Program-made: the position numbers and the translations under genes
The notes under the pieces: generated by a model
Told to the model about the DNA's origin: nothing
What the model saw: only the letters and a program-made list of their open reading frames with translations
Database searches by the model: none
Shown here: positions 34,331 through 42,676 of the stretch, in pieces
Numbering within the stretch: position 1 is the stretch's first letter
Layout of the letters: each line of letters opens with the position of its first letter
Assembly (NCBI RefSeq): GCF_000725125.1
Contig: NZ_JFCB01000002.1
Coordinates: 124,001-188,000, forward strand
Direction: 5' to 3'
DNA length: 64,000 bases
Origin: Streptomyces toyocaensis
GTDB lineage: Bacteria > Actinomycetota > Actinomycetes > Streptomycetales > Streptomycetaceae

Positions 34331-34360
34331 CCGGCGTACCCCTGGGGGAGGGGACGCCGG
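34331..34360. terminator. Bidirectional hairpin terminator
   Basis: CCGGCGT-A-CCCCT pairs with AGGGG-ACGCCGG (34331-34360) around a short G-rich loop. It separates the convergent livK and MSMEG_6728-family genes. Confidence 0.65.
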
Positions 34361-34361
34361 G

Positions 34362-34844
34362 TCAGCCGGCGGCCGCCCCCGGATCGCGGTCGGACGGCGG
34401 CCAGACGTACGGCAGGTCGCCCGGCTCCCCGGGGAAGACCTCCCCGTAGACCTCCGGGTCCTTGCGCACCAGCGCCGAGCGGTGGCTGCGGTGCAGCGCC
34501 TCGTCCCCCAGCCAGGGCGGGAGCTCGCCGGCCTCGGCCAGCTCCCGCTGACCGCGCACCGGGGCGCCGGGCCGGACGCCCGCGAGGTCGGCGACGAGGG
34601 TGGCGGCGCAGCTGTCCTGATGGCCCCGCTCGCGCCAGACCCGGCAGACCTCCAGGCCGTACCGCACCAGCGCCTCCTCGTAGCCGGTCCACATGCGCAC
34701 GGCGGGATGGCGGCGCCACCCGTAGCCCGGCACGATCAGGCCGCGCAGCACCTGCAGTGCCTCCACCCGCTGCTTGCCGAGCCGGCGCCGGTCGAGCACC
34801 AGCGCCGACTCGCGGAAATCGGGGTACGGCATGAAGGTCTGCAT
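34362..34844 (-). CDS. MSMEG_6728-family protein (T4 endonuclease V-like)
   Basis: A 160-residue protein matching the MSMEG_6728 group of the pyrimidine-dimer glycosylase-like superfamily. It begins MQTFMPYPDFRESALVLDRR and contains RLGKQRVEALQVLRGL and GWRRHPAVRMWTGYEEALV, which are the usual conserved blocks. T4 endonuclease V excises UV dimers, but members of this bacterial group have not to my knowledge been shown to do so. Start ATG 34844 is at the conserved first residue. The neighbouring aldo/keto reductase is on the same strand 104 bases upstream. Confidence 0.85.
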   Translation of the reverse strand: MQTFMPYPDFRESALVLDRRRLGKQRVEALQVLRGLIVPGYGWRRHPAVRMWTGYEEALVRYGLEVCRVWRERGHQDSCAATLVADLAGVRPGAPVRGQRELAEAGELPPWLGDEALHRSHRSALVRKDPEVYGEVFPGEPGDLPYVWPPSDRDPGAAAG

Positions 34845-34948
34845 ACGACCGTCCGAAGGGCCGGGGACCGCCCGCGCCTCGCCGCGCGGCTCACCGCACC
34901 GCAGTTCCCCTTCGCCGGTTGCGCACACCTCGCCGCCGGCGGCGGGGC

Positions 34949-35992
34949 TCAGCCCATCGTGCCGAGCCGCGCCTCGCGCCACAGGTCGACGTCGCCCTCG
35001 ATGGCGTACCGGTCGATCTCGGCCAGCTCCCCGGCGGTGAAGTCGAGGTTGTCCAGCGCGGCCACGTTCTGCTCCAGCTGTTCGGTACGGGAGGCGCCCA
35101 TGACCAGCGAGGTGACCCGCCGGTCCCGCAAGGCCCAGGCCAGCGCCATCTGCGCGAGGCTCTGCCCGCGCCGGGCCGCGATGTCGTTCAGGGCGCGCAG
35201 CCGGCGCAGCATGTCCTCGGTAAGCCACCCGGCGTCGAAGGACTTGCCGGCCGCCGCCCGGGAGTCCTGCGGCACGCCGTCGAGGTAGCGCCCGGTCAGC
35301 AGTCCCTGCGCGAGCGCCGTGAACCCGATGATCCCGAAGCCCTCCTCCTGGGCCACGTCCAGCAGGCCGTCCGTCTCGATCCAGCGGTTCAGCATGTTGT
35401 ACGACGGCTGGTGGATCAGCAGCGGGGTGCCGAGGTCGCGGAGGACGGCCACGGCCTCGCGGGTGCGCTCGGCGTCGTAGGAGGAGATGCCGACGTAGAG
35501 CGCCTTGCCCTGGCGGACGGCGGTGTCCAGGGCGCCCATCGTCTCCTCCAGGGGAGTGGTCGCGTCGAGCCGGTGCGAGTAGAAGATGTCGACGTACTCC
35601 AGTCCCATGCGCTTCAGGGACTGGTCCAGCGAGGCCAGCAGGTACTTGCGGGAGCCGCCGCCCTGACCGTAGGGGCCGGGCCACATGTCCCAGCCGGCCT
35701 TGGTGGAGACCACCAGCTCGTCCCGGTACGGCGCGAGGTCCTGTTTCATCAGCCGGCCGAAGTTGATCTCGGCGGCGCCGTACGGCGGGCCGTAGTTGTT
35801 CGCCAGGTCGTGGTGGGTGATGCCCAGGTCGAAGGCGCGCAGGGCGATCTCGCGCTGGGTCCCGAAGGACCGGTCGTCGCCGAAGTTGTGCCAGTAGCCC
35901 AGGGACAGCAGGGGAAGGTCGAGCCCCGAGCGGCCGGTGCGCCGGTAGCGCATGGTGCCGTCGTAGCGCTCGGGACGGGCGACGTGGTTCAT
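34949..35992 (-). CDS. Aldo/keto reductase (L-glyceraldehyde 3-phosphate reductase type)
   Basis: A 347-residue NADPH-dependent aldo/keto reductase of the AKR14/YghZ group. The TIM-barrel motifs are present: FDLGITHHDLANNYG (catalytic Asp and, two turns on, Tyr), the catalytic Lys in VVSTKAGWDMWPGPYG, and the NADPH-binding LVMGASRTEQLEQNVAAL near the C-terminus. YghZ reduces L-glyceraldehyde 3-phosphate and methylglyoxal, so a detoxification role is likely. Start ATG 35992 has CGGAG nine bases upstream; an internal ATG 13 codons later is possible. Divergent from the snapalysin gene. Confidence 0.9.
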   Translation of the reverse strand: MNHVARPERYDGTMRYRRTGRSGLDLPLLSLGYWHNFGDDRSFGTQREIALRAFDLGITHHDLANNYGPPYGAAEINFGRLMKQDLAPYRDELVVSTKAGWDMWPGPYGQGGGSRKYLLASLDQSLKRMGLEYVDIFYSHRLDATTPLEETMGALDTAVRQGKALYVGISSYDAERTREAVAVLRDLGTPLLIHQPSYNMLNRWIETDGLLDVAQEEGFGIIGFTALAQGLLTGRYLDGVPQDSRAAAGKSFDAGWLTEDMLRRLRALNDIAARRGQSLAQMALAWALRDRRVTSLVMGASRTEQLEQNVAALDNLDFTAGELAEIDRYAIEGDVDLWREARLGTMG

Positions 35993-36129
35993 CGTGCGGA
36001 CTCCGGTGGTGCGGTCGGGGTGACCCGTGGCATCGTGTGGGAACTTCTGCCCCACAGTGCCCCCGGGCGAACAGGAAGTCCAACCGGCCTTCCCCGGCAT
36101 GCGGCGGTACCGCTTCTCGCCCGGGCCGG

Positions 36130-36158
36130 CCGGAATGAGGGATTGCCGGGCATTCCGG
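36130..36158. promoter_or_regulatory. Inverted repeat between aldo/keto reductase and snapalysin genes
   Basis: CCGGAATG (36130-36137) and CATTCCGG (36151-36158) form a perfect 8-base inverted repeat with a 13-base spacer, 64 bases before the snapalysin start. It may be an operator for either divergent gene. The snpA genes I know of are controlled by an adjacent LysR-type regulator, but none is present here. Confidence 0.4.
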
Positions 36159-36221
36159 TGGGGCAGGAAGGCCAGGTGTGTCATGTGCACGACTGCCCTT
36201 CCCCCCACATGGAGGTCGACC

Positions 36222-36788
36222 ATGCACGTTCGCAGGATGACCGGCGGCCTGGCCGCGGTCGTCACGATGTCCCTCGCCCTGCTGGGCGGCCAGGCCGCGG
36301 CCGCGCCCTCCGGTGAGACCGCGCGACCGGCCGCCGCCCGGGTGCTCACCTACGACGCGAGCGGCTCCGCGGAGTTCCGGTCCGCGGTCGACCGGGGCGC
36401 GGCGATCTGGAACGAGAGCGTCGACGCCGTGGAACTGCGTCCGGTGACGTCCGGGCAGCGCGCCGACATCCGGGTGCTGGCGGACAACGGCTGGCCGCGT
36501 GCCCTGCCCGGCTCGCTGGGCAGCGGCACCGTCTACATCGGCCGCCAGGCCGTGAACCAGGGATACAGCACGGTCCGCATCTCGTCGCACGAACTCGGTC
36601 ACATCCTGGGCCTGCCCGACCGCAAGCCGGGGCCCTGCTCCAGCCTGATGTCCGGCTCCACCGCGGGTGTGGCGTGCACGAACCCGTACCCGAACGCGGC
36701 GGAGAAGGCGGAGGTCGAGGACAACTTCGCCCGGGTGGCCGCGGGGCAGCCGGTGCCGGCCCCACGAGCCGTCCCGGTCGGGGACTGA
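36222..36788 (+). CDS. snpA: Snapalysin-family secreted zinc metalloprotease
   Basis: A 188-residue secreted protease of family M7. A signal peptide covers about 1-28 (MTGGLAAVVTMSLALLGGQA, cut after AAA). The zinc-binding motif HELGHILGLPD, with two His and the third Asp ligand typical of snapalysins, is intact; the Cys pair in GPCSSLMSGSTAGVACTNPY forms the usual disulfide. ATG 36222 has GGAGG six bases upstream. It lacks the LysR activator usually found next to snpA. Expected to act extracellularly on milk-type and other proteins. Confidence 0.92.
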   Translation: MHVRRMTGGLAAVVTMSLALLGGQAAAAPSGETARPAAARVLTYDASGSAEFRSAVDRGAAIWNESVDAVELRPVTSGQRADIRVLADNGWPRALPGSLGSGTVYIGRQAVNQGYSTVRISSHELGHILGLPDRKPGPCSSLMSGSTAGVACTNPYPNAAEKAEVEDNFARVAAGQPVPAPRAVPVGD

Positions 36789-36886
36789 CGGACCGGCCGA
36801 CGCCCGCAGGGAGGTTTCCCGCCCCGGTGTTCATGTGACTGATGTGCATGCTGAGGCGAAGACCGCTATGGTTGTCGTACGTCACG

Positions 36887-36983
36887 GCGCCGGGGCAACC
36901 CGCGGCCCGACGGTGCGTTGGTGGTCCAAGGAAAGACGCCCCGCTTCCTGCGGGGAGATGCAGGTGCAAGGCCTGCCCGGCGC
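36887..36983 (+). ncRNA. Candidate structured RNA with P1-closed multiloop
   Basis: A 97-base unit closed by a perfect 8-base helix (GCGCCGGG 36887-36894 with CCCGGCGC 36976-36983). Inside are hairpins TTGG/CCAA (36918-36929), CCCCGC/GCGGGG (36939-36955) and GCAGG/CCTGC (36960-36976), joined by purine-rich strands such as GGAAAGA and the loop TGCAAGG. A possible promoter (TGTGCA-N18-TATGGT, 36844-36873) precedes it and a perfect terminator follows seven bases later. No gene in the same direction lies downstream. The layout is riboswitch-like or that of a small RNA, but I cannot assign it to a known class. Confidence 0.5.
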
Positions 36984-36989
36984 TCTCAC

Positions 36990-37025
36990 ACGAGCCCCGT
37001 CCCGAAGCACCGGGACGGGGCTCGT
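36990..37025. terminator. Perfect 14-base hairpin terminator
   Basis: Arms 36990-37003 and 37012-37025 are fully complementary with an eight-base loop. It ends the structured RNA on the forward strand and the lipase gene (stop at 37041) on the reverse strand. Confidence 0.85.
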
Positions 37026-37040
37026 CACGTTGCGGGCCGC

Positions 37041-38363
37041 TCAGCGCCGCGCCGGCACGGCCCAGCAGTTGGAACCCGTCGGCCTGCCCTCGAGCCGGTC
37101 GGTCAGCCACTCCACCGCGTCGCCCTGGTCGGTCAGCAGCGGCGCCAGGTGGTTGGTCAGGATCTTGTCGCCGAGGTTGGGCAGCAGGACGGCCTTGTAG
37201 GTGACGTTGCCGCCCCTGGCGCACCAGTCCACCGCCAGTTGGCGTGCCTGCTCGTGCGGGACGATGTCGTCCTGGACGCCGGTGACCAGCCGGACCGGCC
37301 CGGTGGGCCTCAGCGTGCCGAGGCGCTGCTTCTCGAGGACGGCCCGGGCGGCGGGTTCGGCGGCGATGACCTCGGCCATGGACTTGCCGCTCGTCGTCCA
37401 TTTGGTGCTCTTGGTGAATCCGTGACCGAGGATCGCGTCGCCGACGCAGGCGGTGGAGATGTCCTTCAGCGCCTCGCGCCCGGTGGCGTTGATGTTCGCC
37501 TCGACGACCCTGCGCAGTGCGGGCTCGGCCTGGGCGAAACCGTTGATCGACCACCCCAGCGCGCCGGCCAGCGCGCTTCCGTCGATGCCCTTCATGACCT
37601 CCGTCAGGTCGGCGGGCGGCGCACCGCTGTAGGTGCCGACGAGTGGTACGTCGGGCGCGTAGGACCGCTGGAGTTCGGCCGCGGAGGCACTGGCCCCGCC
37701 GCCCTGGCTGTATCCGTACATGGCCACGCGGGAGGCGCCGGTGACCGAAGCGCCCGGCACGGACCGCGCGACGCGGGCCGCGTCCAGCATGGCGTGACCC
37801 TCGTCGAGGCGGTTGACGTACGTGTGGAGCCGGTCCGTCGCGCCGAGACCGGCGTAGTCGGTCACGACCACGGCCGCGCCGGTGGCCAGCAGCCGGTGGA
37901 CCGCGAGCGTCTCGTACCCGAACGACACGGTCCGGCCGTTGAGCGTCAGGGGGTTCTGCAGGGCGAGCGAGGGCGCGCACTGGTCGCCCTGGCCCATGGT
38001 TCCCGAGCCGAGGACCACCAATGGCCGGGGGCCGTCGCCCTTCCAGGCGGCGGAGGGCTCGATGTAGGCGCCGGTGACCGCCACCGGCTGCCCGGCCGAG
38101 TCCGTGGAGGTGTACATCAGCCGCGTCGCCGTACCCGGCAGGGTGCGGCCGTCCAGGCCGGGCAGGCTCAGCCCCAGACGCAGCGGCTCGTGGCGGACCA
38201 GGACGCCGTTGCCCGCGGGCAGTGCGGCGGGGGGCGTGTAGAAGGCGGGGATGGTGACGCCCCGAGAGACCACGGGGTCGCTCGCGGCGGCGGGCGGGGC
38301 GGACACGCACACACAGGCCGTCGTGGCGACCACGGTGGTCAGCACGCTGCTGATACGGCTCAC
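37041..38363 (-). CDS. Secreted lipase (secretory lipase family, PF03583)
   Basis: A 440-residue exported alpha/beta hydrolase. The signal peptide is about 28 residues (hydrophobic core VLTTVVATTACVCVSA, cut after AAA). The nucleophile elbow is GYSQGG in RVAMYGYSQGGGASASAAEL; the acid is probably Asp in GVQDDIVPHEQARQLA, and the His lies near LTNHLAPLL. The family includes fungal secreted lipases and many actinobacterial acyl-ester hydrolases of unknown physiological substrate. The C-terminal SNCWAV suggests a disulfide with the Cys at DWCARG. The upstream operator cluster (38418-38456) indicates repressor control. Confidence 0.88.
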   Translation of the reverse strand: MSRISSVLTTVVATTACVCVSAPPAAASDPVVSRGVTIPAFYTPPAALPAGNGVLVRHEPLRLGLSLPGLDGRTLPGTATRLMYTSTDSAGQPVAVTGAYIEPSAAWKGDGPRPLVVLGSGTMGQGDQCAPSLALQNPLTLNGRTVSFGYETLAVHRLLATGAAVVVTDYAGLGATDRLHTYVNRLDEGHAMLDAARVARSVPGASVTGASRVAMYGYSQGGGASASAAELQRSYAPDVPLVGTYSGAPPADLTEVMKGIDGSALAGALGWSINGFAQAEPALRRVVEANINATGREALKDISTACVGDAILGHGFTKSTKWTTSGKSMAEVIAAEPAARAVLEKQRLGTLRPTGPVRLVTGVQDDIVPHEQARQLAVDWCARGGNVTYKAVLLPNLGDKILTNHLAPLLTDQGDAVEWLTDRLEGRPTGSNCWAVPARR

Positions 38364-38417
38364 GGCTCACTCCTCGCTCTGCTCCAGAAGGTGAAACGTG
38401 AAACTAGCAGCGCTCAC

Positions 38418-38456
38418 TTACCGTCGGTAACCCATGGGTAAGTTACGGCACGGTAA
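38418..38456. promoter_or_regulatory. Cluster of TTAC-N-GTAA palindromes upstream of the lipase
   Basis: TTACCGTCGGTAA (38418-38430) is a perfect odd palindrome; ACCCATGGGT follows at 38430-38439; TTACGGCACGGTAA (38443-38456) is a near copy of the first. Such TTAC/GTAA arms are typical of TetR-family sites in Streptomyces. It lies 55-93 bases before the lipase start, so it probably covers the promoter. Confidence 0.6.
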
Positions 38457-38475
38457 CTCTTGATGGGTGCATGGA

Positions 38476-38511
38476 GGAGCGGGCCCGCAGGAGGTCCGGC
38501 GGGCCCGCTCC
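38476..38511. terminator. Perfect 13-base hairpin terminator after the S1 protease gene
   Basis: GGAGCGGGCCCGC (38476-38488) pairs with 38499-38511 around a ten-base loop, 16 bases beyond the protease stop on the reverse strand. Confidence 0.85.
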
Positions 38512-38526
38512 CGAGGTTCCGGGCCG

Positions 38527-39702
38527 TCAGGCGGTGTGCAGTGTCAGCCCGTAGCGGCTGAGGATCTCGTTGACCGGCTGGAACCAGGTCTCGCCTCCGC
38601 CGGAGCAGTTGCCCCAGCCCCCGGAGGTGACGCCCTGCGCCTGGTCGCCGCTGATGAAGGAGCCGCCCGAGTCGCCGCCTTCGGCGCAGACGCTCGTCTT
38701 CGTCATCTGATACACGGCGCCCTGGCTGTAGTTGACGGTCTCGTTCTTGGCCAGGACCCTGCCGCAGTGCCAGTGGGTCGTGGAACCGGAGCGGCAGATC
38801 GAGGCGCCGACCGGTGCCTCCGCCGAGCCGCGCACCAGCTGGTCCGGGACCGTGCCCCAGCCGAGCACCACCGGCACCGTCCACCAGCCGCTGCCCACGT
38901 TGACCCAGGCGTAGTCGTTGCCCGGGAACGAGGAGCCCTGGAAGTTGCCGATGTAGGAGCCGTCCCAGCCCCTGACCTGCTGGCCGACCCCGCCGCAGTG
39001 CCCGGCGGTGACGAAGCCGCCGTGCACCGAGAAGCCTATGGAGCAGCGGACGTTGCCGGTGTAGTAGGGGTCGCCGCCGACGGTCCCGGCGGCGAAGGTC
39101 TCGGCCGGGGCCGGCACGGTCCGCACGGTGACGGGACCGGCCTTGCGGGCCTTGGCCACGAAGGAGCGGACATCGTTGTCGGCGCGCTGGTCGTCGACGA
39201 CGTTCACCACGACCGTGCCGGCGGCCGGGTCCACGGACCAGCTGCTGACGCCCGACGGCGCGTCCAGGCGGTCGATACGGGACTTGGCCGCGTCGAGCTG
39301 CTTCGCGCTGTGCTCGACGGTTCGGACGGCGGCGCCGGAGGTGCGCAGGGCGCGGACCGTCGCGGCGTCGGCGTCCTCGGTGACGGCGACGGTCAGCTTT
39401 TCGCTCTCGGCGTCGAACCAGGCCCCGCCGTAGGCGGATCCGGCCGTCCTGCGCGCCTCGGGTGCGAGGCCGGTGGCCGCGCGTTCGGCGGCCAGCCGGT
39501 CCTCGGCCTCGGCGCGGGTCAGGCCGAAGTCCCGCTGCATGGCGTCCAGCAGGGCGGTGGAGGCGGGTGCGGAGCCGGTGGTACGGGCGGTGGGGGAGCC
39601 GGGGGAGTCCTGCGCCGCGGCCGGCGAGGTGCCGGCCGCGGTCCAGCTGCCGATCATGAGCAGGGCGGCCACGGCGGCATGGGTGAGTCCGGTGCGTCTC
39701 AT
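38527..39702 (-). CDS. Secreted S1-family serine protease (streptogrisin type)
   Basis: A 391-residue pre-pro-protease. Signal peptide about 1-30, then an alpha-lytic-protease-type prodomain (about 45-200; ALLDAMQRDFGLTRAEAEDR is characteristic), then the mature chymotrypsin fold. The catalytic triad is visible: His in FVTAGHCGG, Asp in GNDYAWV and Ser in CAEGGDSGGSF. Cysteine pairs (RCSIGF/GHC, ICRSGS/HCGRV, VCAEGG/NCSGG) match streptogrisins. The prodomain acts as a folding catalyst and is cleaved off. There is no C-terminal carbohydrate-binding domain. A LacI-type palindrome lies 52 bases upstream. Confidence 0.93.
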   Translation of the reverse strand: MRRTGLTHAAVAALLMIGSWTAAGTSPAAAQDSPGSPTARTTGSAPASTALLDAMQRDFGLTRAEAEDRLAAERAATGLAPEARRTAGSAYGGAWFDAESEKLTVAVTEDADAATVRALRTSGAAVRTVEHSAKQLDAAKSRIDRLDAPSGVSSWSVDPAAGTVVVNVVDDQRADNDVRSFVAKARKAGPVTVRTVPAPAETFAAGTVGGDPYYTGNVRCSIGFSVHGGFVTAGHCGGVGQQVRGWDGSYIGNFQGSSFPGNDYAWVNVGSGWWTVPVVLGWGTVPDQLVRGSAEAPVGASICRSGSTTHWHCGRVLAKNETVNYSQGAVYQMTKTSVCAEGGDSGGSFISGDQAQGVTSGGWGNCSGGGETWFQPVNEILSRYGLTLHTA

Positions 39703-39753
39703 GGAAGGTTGCCCTTCGTCGTTCCAGCAAGGTGGGGGTGGAACAACCGCAAT

Positions 39754-39769
39754 GTGAGAGCGCTCTCAC
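39754..39769. promoter_or_regulatory. 16-base perfect palindrome with LacI-type core
   Basis: GTGAGAGCGCTCTCAC is a perfect palindrome with the GAGCGCTC centre seen in LacI/CebR-type operators (CebR box TGGGAGCGCTCCCA). It lies 52-67 bases before the S1 protease start and suggests sugar-linked repression of that gene. Confidence 0.6.
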
Positions 39770-39898
39770 GGTGAGGTGAGCAGAGCTTAGCGAGACGCTG
39801 GTGTCAGGTCTATGCCAATGCGCGCCAATGTCGCCGACAAGCCGTCAAAAAGGTTTCAGCAAGGGGACGTTGCCCCGTCGTCGACGCCCGGTCCCCGG

Positions 39899-40807
39899 TC
39901 AGCGGGTGCCCTTCTCCGCCCGCTCGGCCTCCCTCGCGGCTTCCTCCGCTTCGCGCCGGGCCCGGGTGACCGTGTCCGCGGCGGTCCGCTGCCGCTTCTC
40001 CGCGTCCCCCTTCTCCCGCTCCGCCCGTTCCCACTCCGCGCGGCTTCGCCGGAGTTGCTCCTCCAGCGCGGACACGCGCTCCTCGGTCTCCAGAGCGTGC
40101 TCGCGCGCCCGCTGCAGCGCCGCCTCGGCGTCGTCCTGCTCCGCCCGCCGGTCACGCAGCCGTTCCTCGGCCTCCCGGGCCGCTTGCCGCGCCTCGGCCA
40201 GCCGCCTCTGCCGTTCCGCGCGCCGCTCCGCCGGCTCGTCCCTCTTCCTCTTGCGCACCGGAGCCGGCGGCGTACGCGCCGGCTCCGCCGTGGCCGCTCC
40301 CGCGGGGAAGCCCGACGGCGGGGTGAGCGCGCTCTCCACCCGGCCCGTGGCCCACACGCCGGCCGCTTCCGGATCGGCGAGCACGGCGCGCAGCGTCGTC
40401 TCGACGTCCCGCTGGACCGCGTCGGACAACGGGTGTCCTGCCTCCCGGGCCAGCCCCGCCGCCTGCCGGGACAGCTCGGCGACGATACGCCGTCGCTGGG
40501 CCGACAGCTCCTTCAGCCCGCTCGGATCGAGGGTGGCGTGGGCTTCGCGCAGCGCCCGCCCCAGCTCCAGGAACCGCTCGGTCTCGTCCGGCCGGGAACG
40601 CCGGAGCAGATTGGCCGCCCAGGCCGCGAGGGTGGGGCGGCGGGCGGCGTGGATCCGGCGCGCGTCCTCGGCCCGCCGGGCCGTCCGGGCCGCCGCGGCC
40701 CGCTCTTCGCGCCGGGCGACGAACTCGGACGGCGGCAGCGCGTAGAGCTCGTCGAGGACCGTCTCCACGTCGCCGTCCCCACCGTCCCGCACATCCTTGC
40801 GCCGCAT
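39899..40807 (-). CDS. Coiled-coil protein of unknown function
   Basis: A 302-residue soluble protein conserved in appearance but without a family I can name. The N-terminal 150 residues are helical (DELYALPPSEFVARREERAA, PTLAAWAANLLRRSRPDETE), followed by a Pro-rich hinge. The last 110 residues form an uninterrupted Arg/Glu/Ala coiled coil (AEARQAAREAEERLRDRRAE and similar). It may be a structural or scaffold protein. ATG 40807 has GGGG upstream. No neighbour suggests a role; the region before it is a 432-base gap. Confidence 0.75.
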   Translation of the reverse strand: MRRKDVRDGGDGDVETVLDELYALPPSEFVARREERAAAARTARRAEDARRIHAARRPTLAAWAANLLRRSRPDETERFLELGRALREAHATLDPSGLKELSAQRRRIVAELSRQAAGLAREAGHPLSDAVQRDVETTLRAVLADPEAAGVWATGRVESALTPPSGFPAGAATAEPARTPPAPVRKRKRDEPAERRAERQRRLAEARQAAREAEERLRDRRAEQDDAEAALQRAREHALETEERVSALEEQLRRSRAEWERAEREKGDAEKRQRTAADTVTRARREAEEAAREAERAEKGTR

Positions 40808-41239
40808 GATCCCCAGACTCCACCGAAGCCGACGGCCGCGCACATCGGACGGGACCCCGAACCTGCGGAACGCGGCACACCACCAACCGGCACGCGGGCC
40901 CGGAGACCGCGAACCGGGTGGCCCGTGCGATGTCGGCGCTGCGGCAGGACGGACCGGCGGACCGCTGTCCGGGGGCGTGTTCCCCGGGGACTCCGGAGCC
41001 GGCCCGTCAGCTAGACGATCGTGCCCCGGAGGGCAGCCTCCCGCCGGACGTGAGCCGGAGGGCGGTGCGTCAGGGCCCGTCCCGGCCGGCCGTGGGCCCG
41101 GGGCCCGGTCGCCAGGTGGCCGGGCGGGTGGCGAGAGCCCGGTGGGCGGCCGTTGACCTGGCCGGGACTCGGCCGGACGCCGGCTCGAGCAGCGGAACCG
41201 CCGGCACCCGGCCGGCCGCCCCGCCACGCCGCCCGGACG
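40808..41239. other. 432-base gap without a supported gene
   Basis: This gap lies between two leftward genes (coiled-coil protein and antiporter). Open frames here are GC-driven and have no recognisable product. I see no clear terminator, palindrome or structured element in it. Confidence 0.5.
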
Positions 41240-42550
41240 TCACAGCCGCTCGCCCGCCACCGTGTCCTCGTCCGGGTCCCTTCCCGCGTCGCCCGAACGG
41301 GCGCGGTGCAGGCGAAGCCGGTCGAGACGGGAAATGACGGGAGTGGCGCTCACTCCGTGCAGGACCACCGACACCAGCACCGTGAAGGTCACCACCGCCC
41401 ACAACTGCCCGGCCGGGACGTCGAAGCCGGGGGAGCCGAGCGCGTACGCCAGATAGAACAGCGAGCCGATGCCGCGGATCCCGAAGAAGGCGATCACCAG
41501 GCGCTCCCGGGGACCGGCCGGCGTGCCGAGCTGCGCCACCCACCCGGTCAGGGGCCGGACCACCAACAGCAGCAGCACTCCCACCAGCGCGCCCTGCCAG
41601 GTCAGCGGCGCCAGTCCGCCCTGGGCGACGAACACGCCGAGCAGGAACAGCAGCCCGGCGGTCAGCAGCCGTTCCACCTGCTCGACGAAGTCGTGCAGCA
41701 CCGTGTGGAAGCCGTGCGCACGCTCCGCCGCACGGATCCGGCAGGCGGTGACGAACACGGCGACGAAGCCGTAGCCGTGCAGCAGCTCCGTCACCCCGTA
41801 GGTGAGGAACGTGGCACCGATGGCGACGAAACCCTCCCGGTGCTCGGACAGCCGCATCGCCCGCCACCCCGCCCGGAAGAACAGCCAGCCGAGCAGTGCC
41901 CCGACGGCCAGTCCCGCGAGCACGCCCACCGCGCCCTTGTACAGCACGTCGACCAGAACCCAGTGGGCGATCCCCCCGCCGGTCACCCGCCCGCCCGCGG
42001 CGGCGGCCAGCGCGACGGCGGCCATCACGAAGGGAAAGGCCAGCCCGTCGTTCAGTCCGGCCTCGCTGGTCAGTGTGAAGCGCACCTCGTCCTCGTCGTG
42101 CTCGGAGTCGGTGGGCGCGCCCACCCGCACCTCGGAGGCGAGCACCGGATCGGTCGGCGCGAGCACCGCGGCCAGCAGCAGCGCCGCGGCCGGCGCCCAG
42201 CCCAGTACACCCCAGGCAAGGAAGCCCACCGCCGCGATCGTCAGCGGCATGGTGACCCCGAGCTGCCGCCAGGTGGCCCGCCAGCTGCGGCGGCCGAAGG
42301 GCCGGTTGAGGGCCAGACCGGCACCCATGAGGGAGATGACCACACAGATCTCGGTGATGTGCTCCACCCACGCCCGGTCCCCCACGGGGTCGAGTTCGGG
42401 CATCGGCAACGGCAGCAGCTCGAGGCCGACCCCGCAGACCAGGAAGACCAGGGGCAACGACAGCGGCATGCGGGCCACCAGCCGTGGCAGCACGGCCGCA
42501 CCGAGGGCGCCGGCCCCGAGCAGGGTGAAGAGGAATTCAGGGGAAGTCAC
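41240..42550 (-). CDS. Cation/proton antiporter (CPA1 family)
   Basis: A 436-residue membrane protein with about twelve hydrophobic helices. CPA1 motifs are present: LLAAVLAPTDPVLASEVRVG with the conserved TDP, the ion-binding Asn-Asp in TSEAGLNDGLAFPFVMAA, and FGIRGIGSLFYLAYAL near the C-terminus. These exchange Na+ or K+ for protons for pH and salt homeostasis. The acidic loop (DSEHDEDEVRF) precedes the ND motif, as in many actinobacterial members. The C-terminus is a short charged tail without regulatory domains. Confidence 0.9.
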   Translation of the reverse strand: MTSPEFLFTLLGAGALGAAVLPRLVARMPLSLPLVFLVCGVGLELLPLPMPELDPVGDRAWVEHITEICVVISLMGAGLALNRPFGRRSWRATWRQLGVTMPLTIAAVGFLAWGVLGWAPAAALLLAAVLAPTDPVLASEVRVGAPTDSEHDEDEVRFTLTSEAGLNDGLAFPFVMAAVALAAAAGGRVTGGGIAHWVLVDVLYKGAVGVLAGLAVGALLGWLFFRAGWRAMRLSEHREGFVAIGATFLTYGVTELLHGYGFVAVFVTACRIRAAERAHGFHTVLHDFVEQVERLLTAGLLFLLGVFVAQGGLAPLTWQGALVGVLLLLVVRPLTGWVAQLGTPAGPRERLVIAFFGIRGIGSLFYLAYALGSPGFDVPAGQLWAVVTFTVLVSVVLHGVSATPVISRLDRLRLHRARSGDAGRDPDEDTVAGERL

Positions 42551-42676
42551 CGGTCACATGTGCCCTGCTCCGGCCGACGGCACGCCGCCCATCTGGCCGA
42601 AAACTCGACCCGGGGCCCGAGGGACGGGGCTCCCGAGGAGCGTGGCGGCCCGCCGCACCCCCGCACGGGCGGGCCG

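Noticed and set aside
36887..36983. Cobalamin, SAM or c-di-GMP riboswitch
   Set aside because: GGCAACC and GGTGCAAGG-like strings are present, but the helix order and the remaining conserved cores of those classes are not. I kept it as unassigned.
36918..38441. Long forward frame across the secreted lipase gene
   Set aside because: The reverse strand encodes a complete lipase with signal peptide and GYSQGG. The forward frame has no recognisable content, so it is not the gene served by the upstream RNA.
40808..41239. Possible small genes in the gap before the antiporter
   Set aside because: Frames are Pro/Gly/Arg-rich and unmatched, with no convincing ribosome site.
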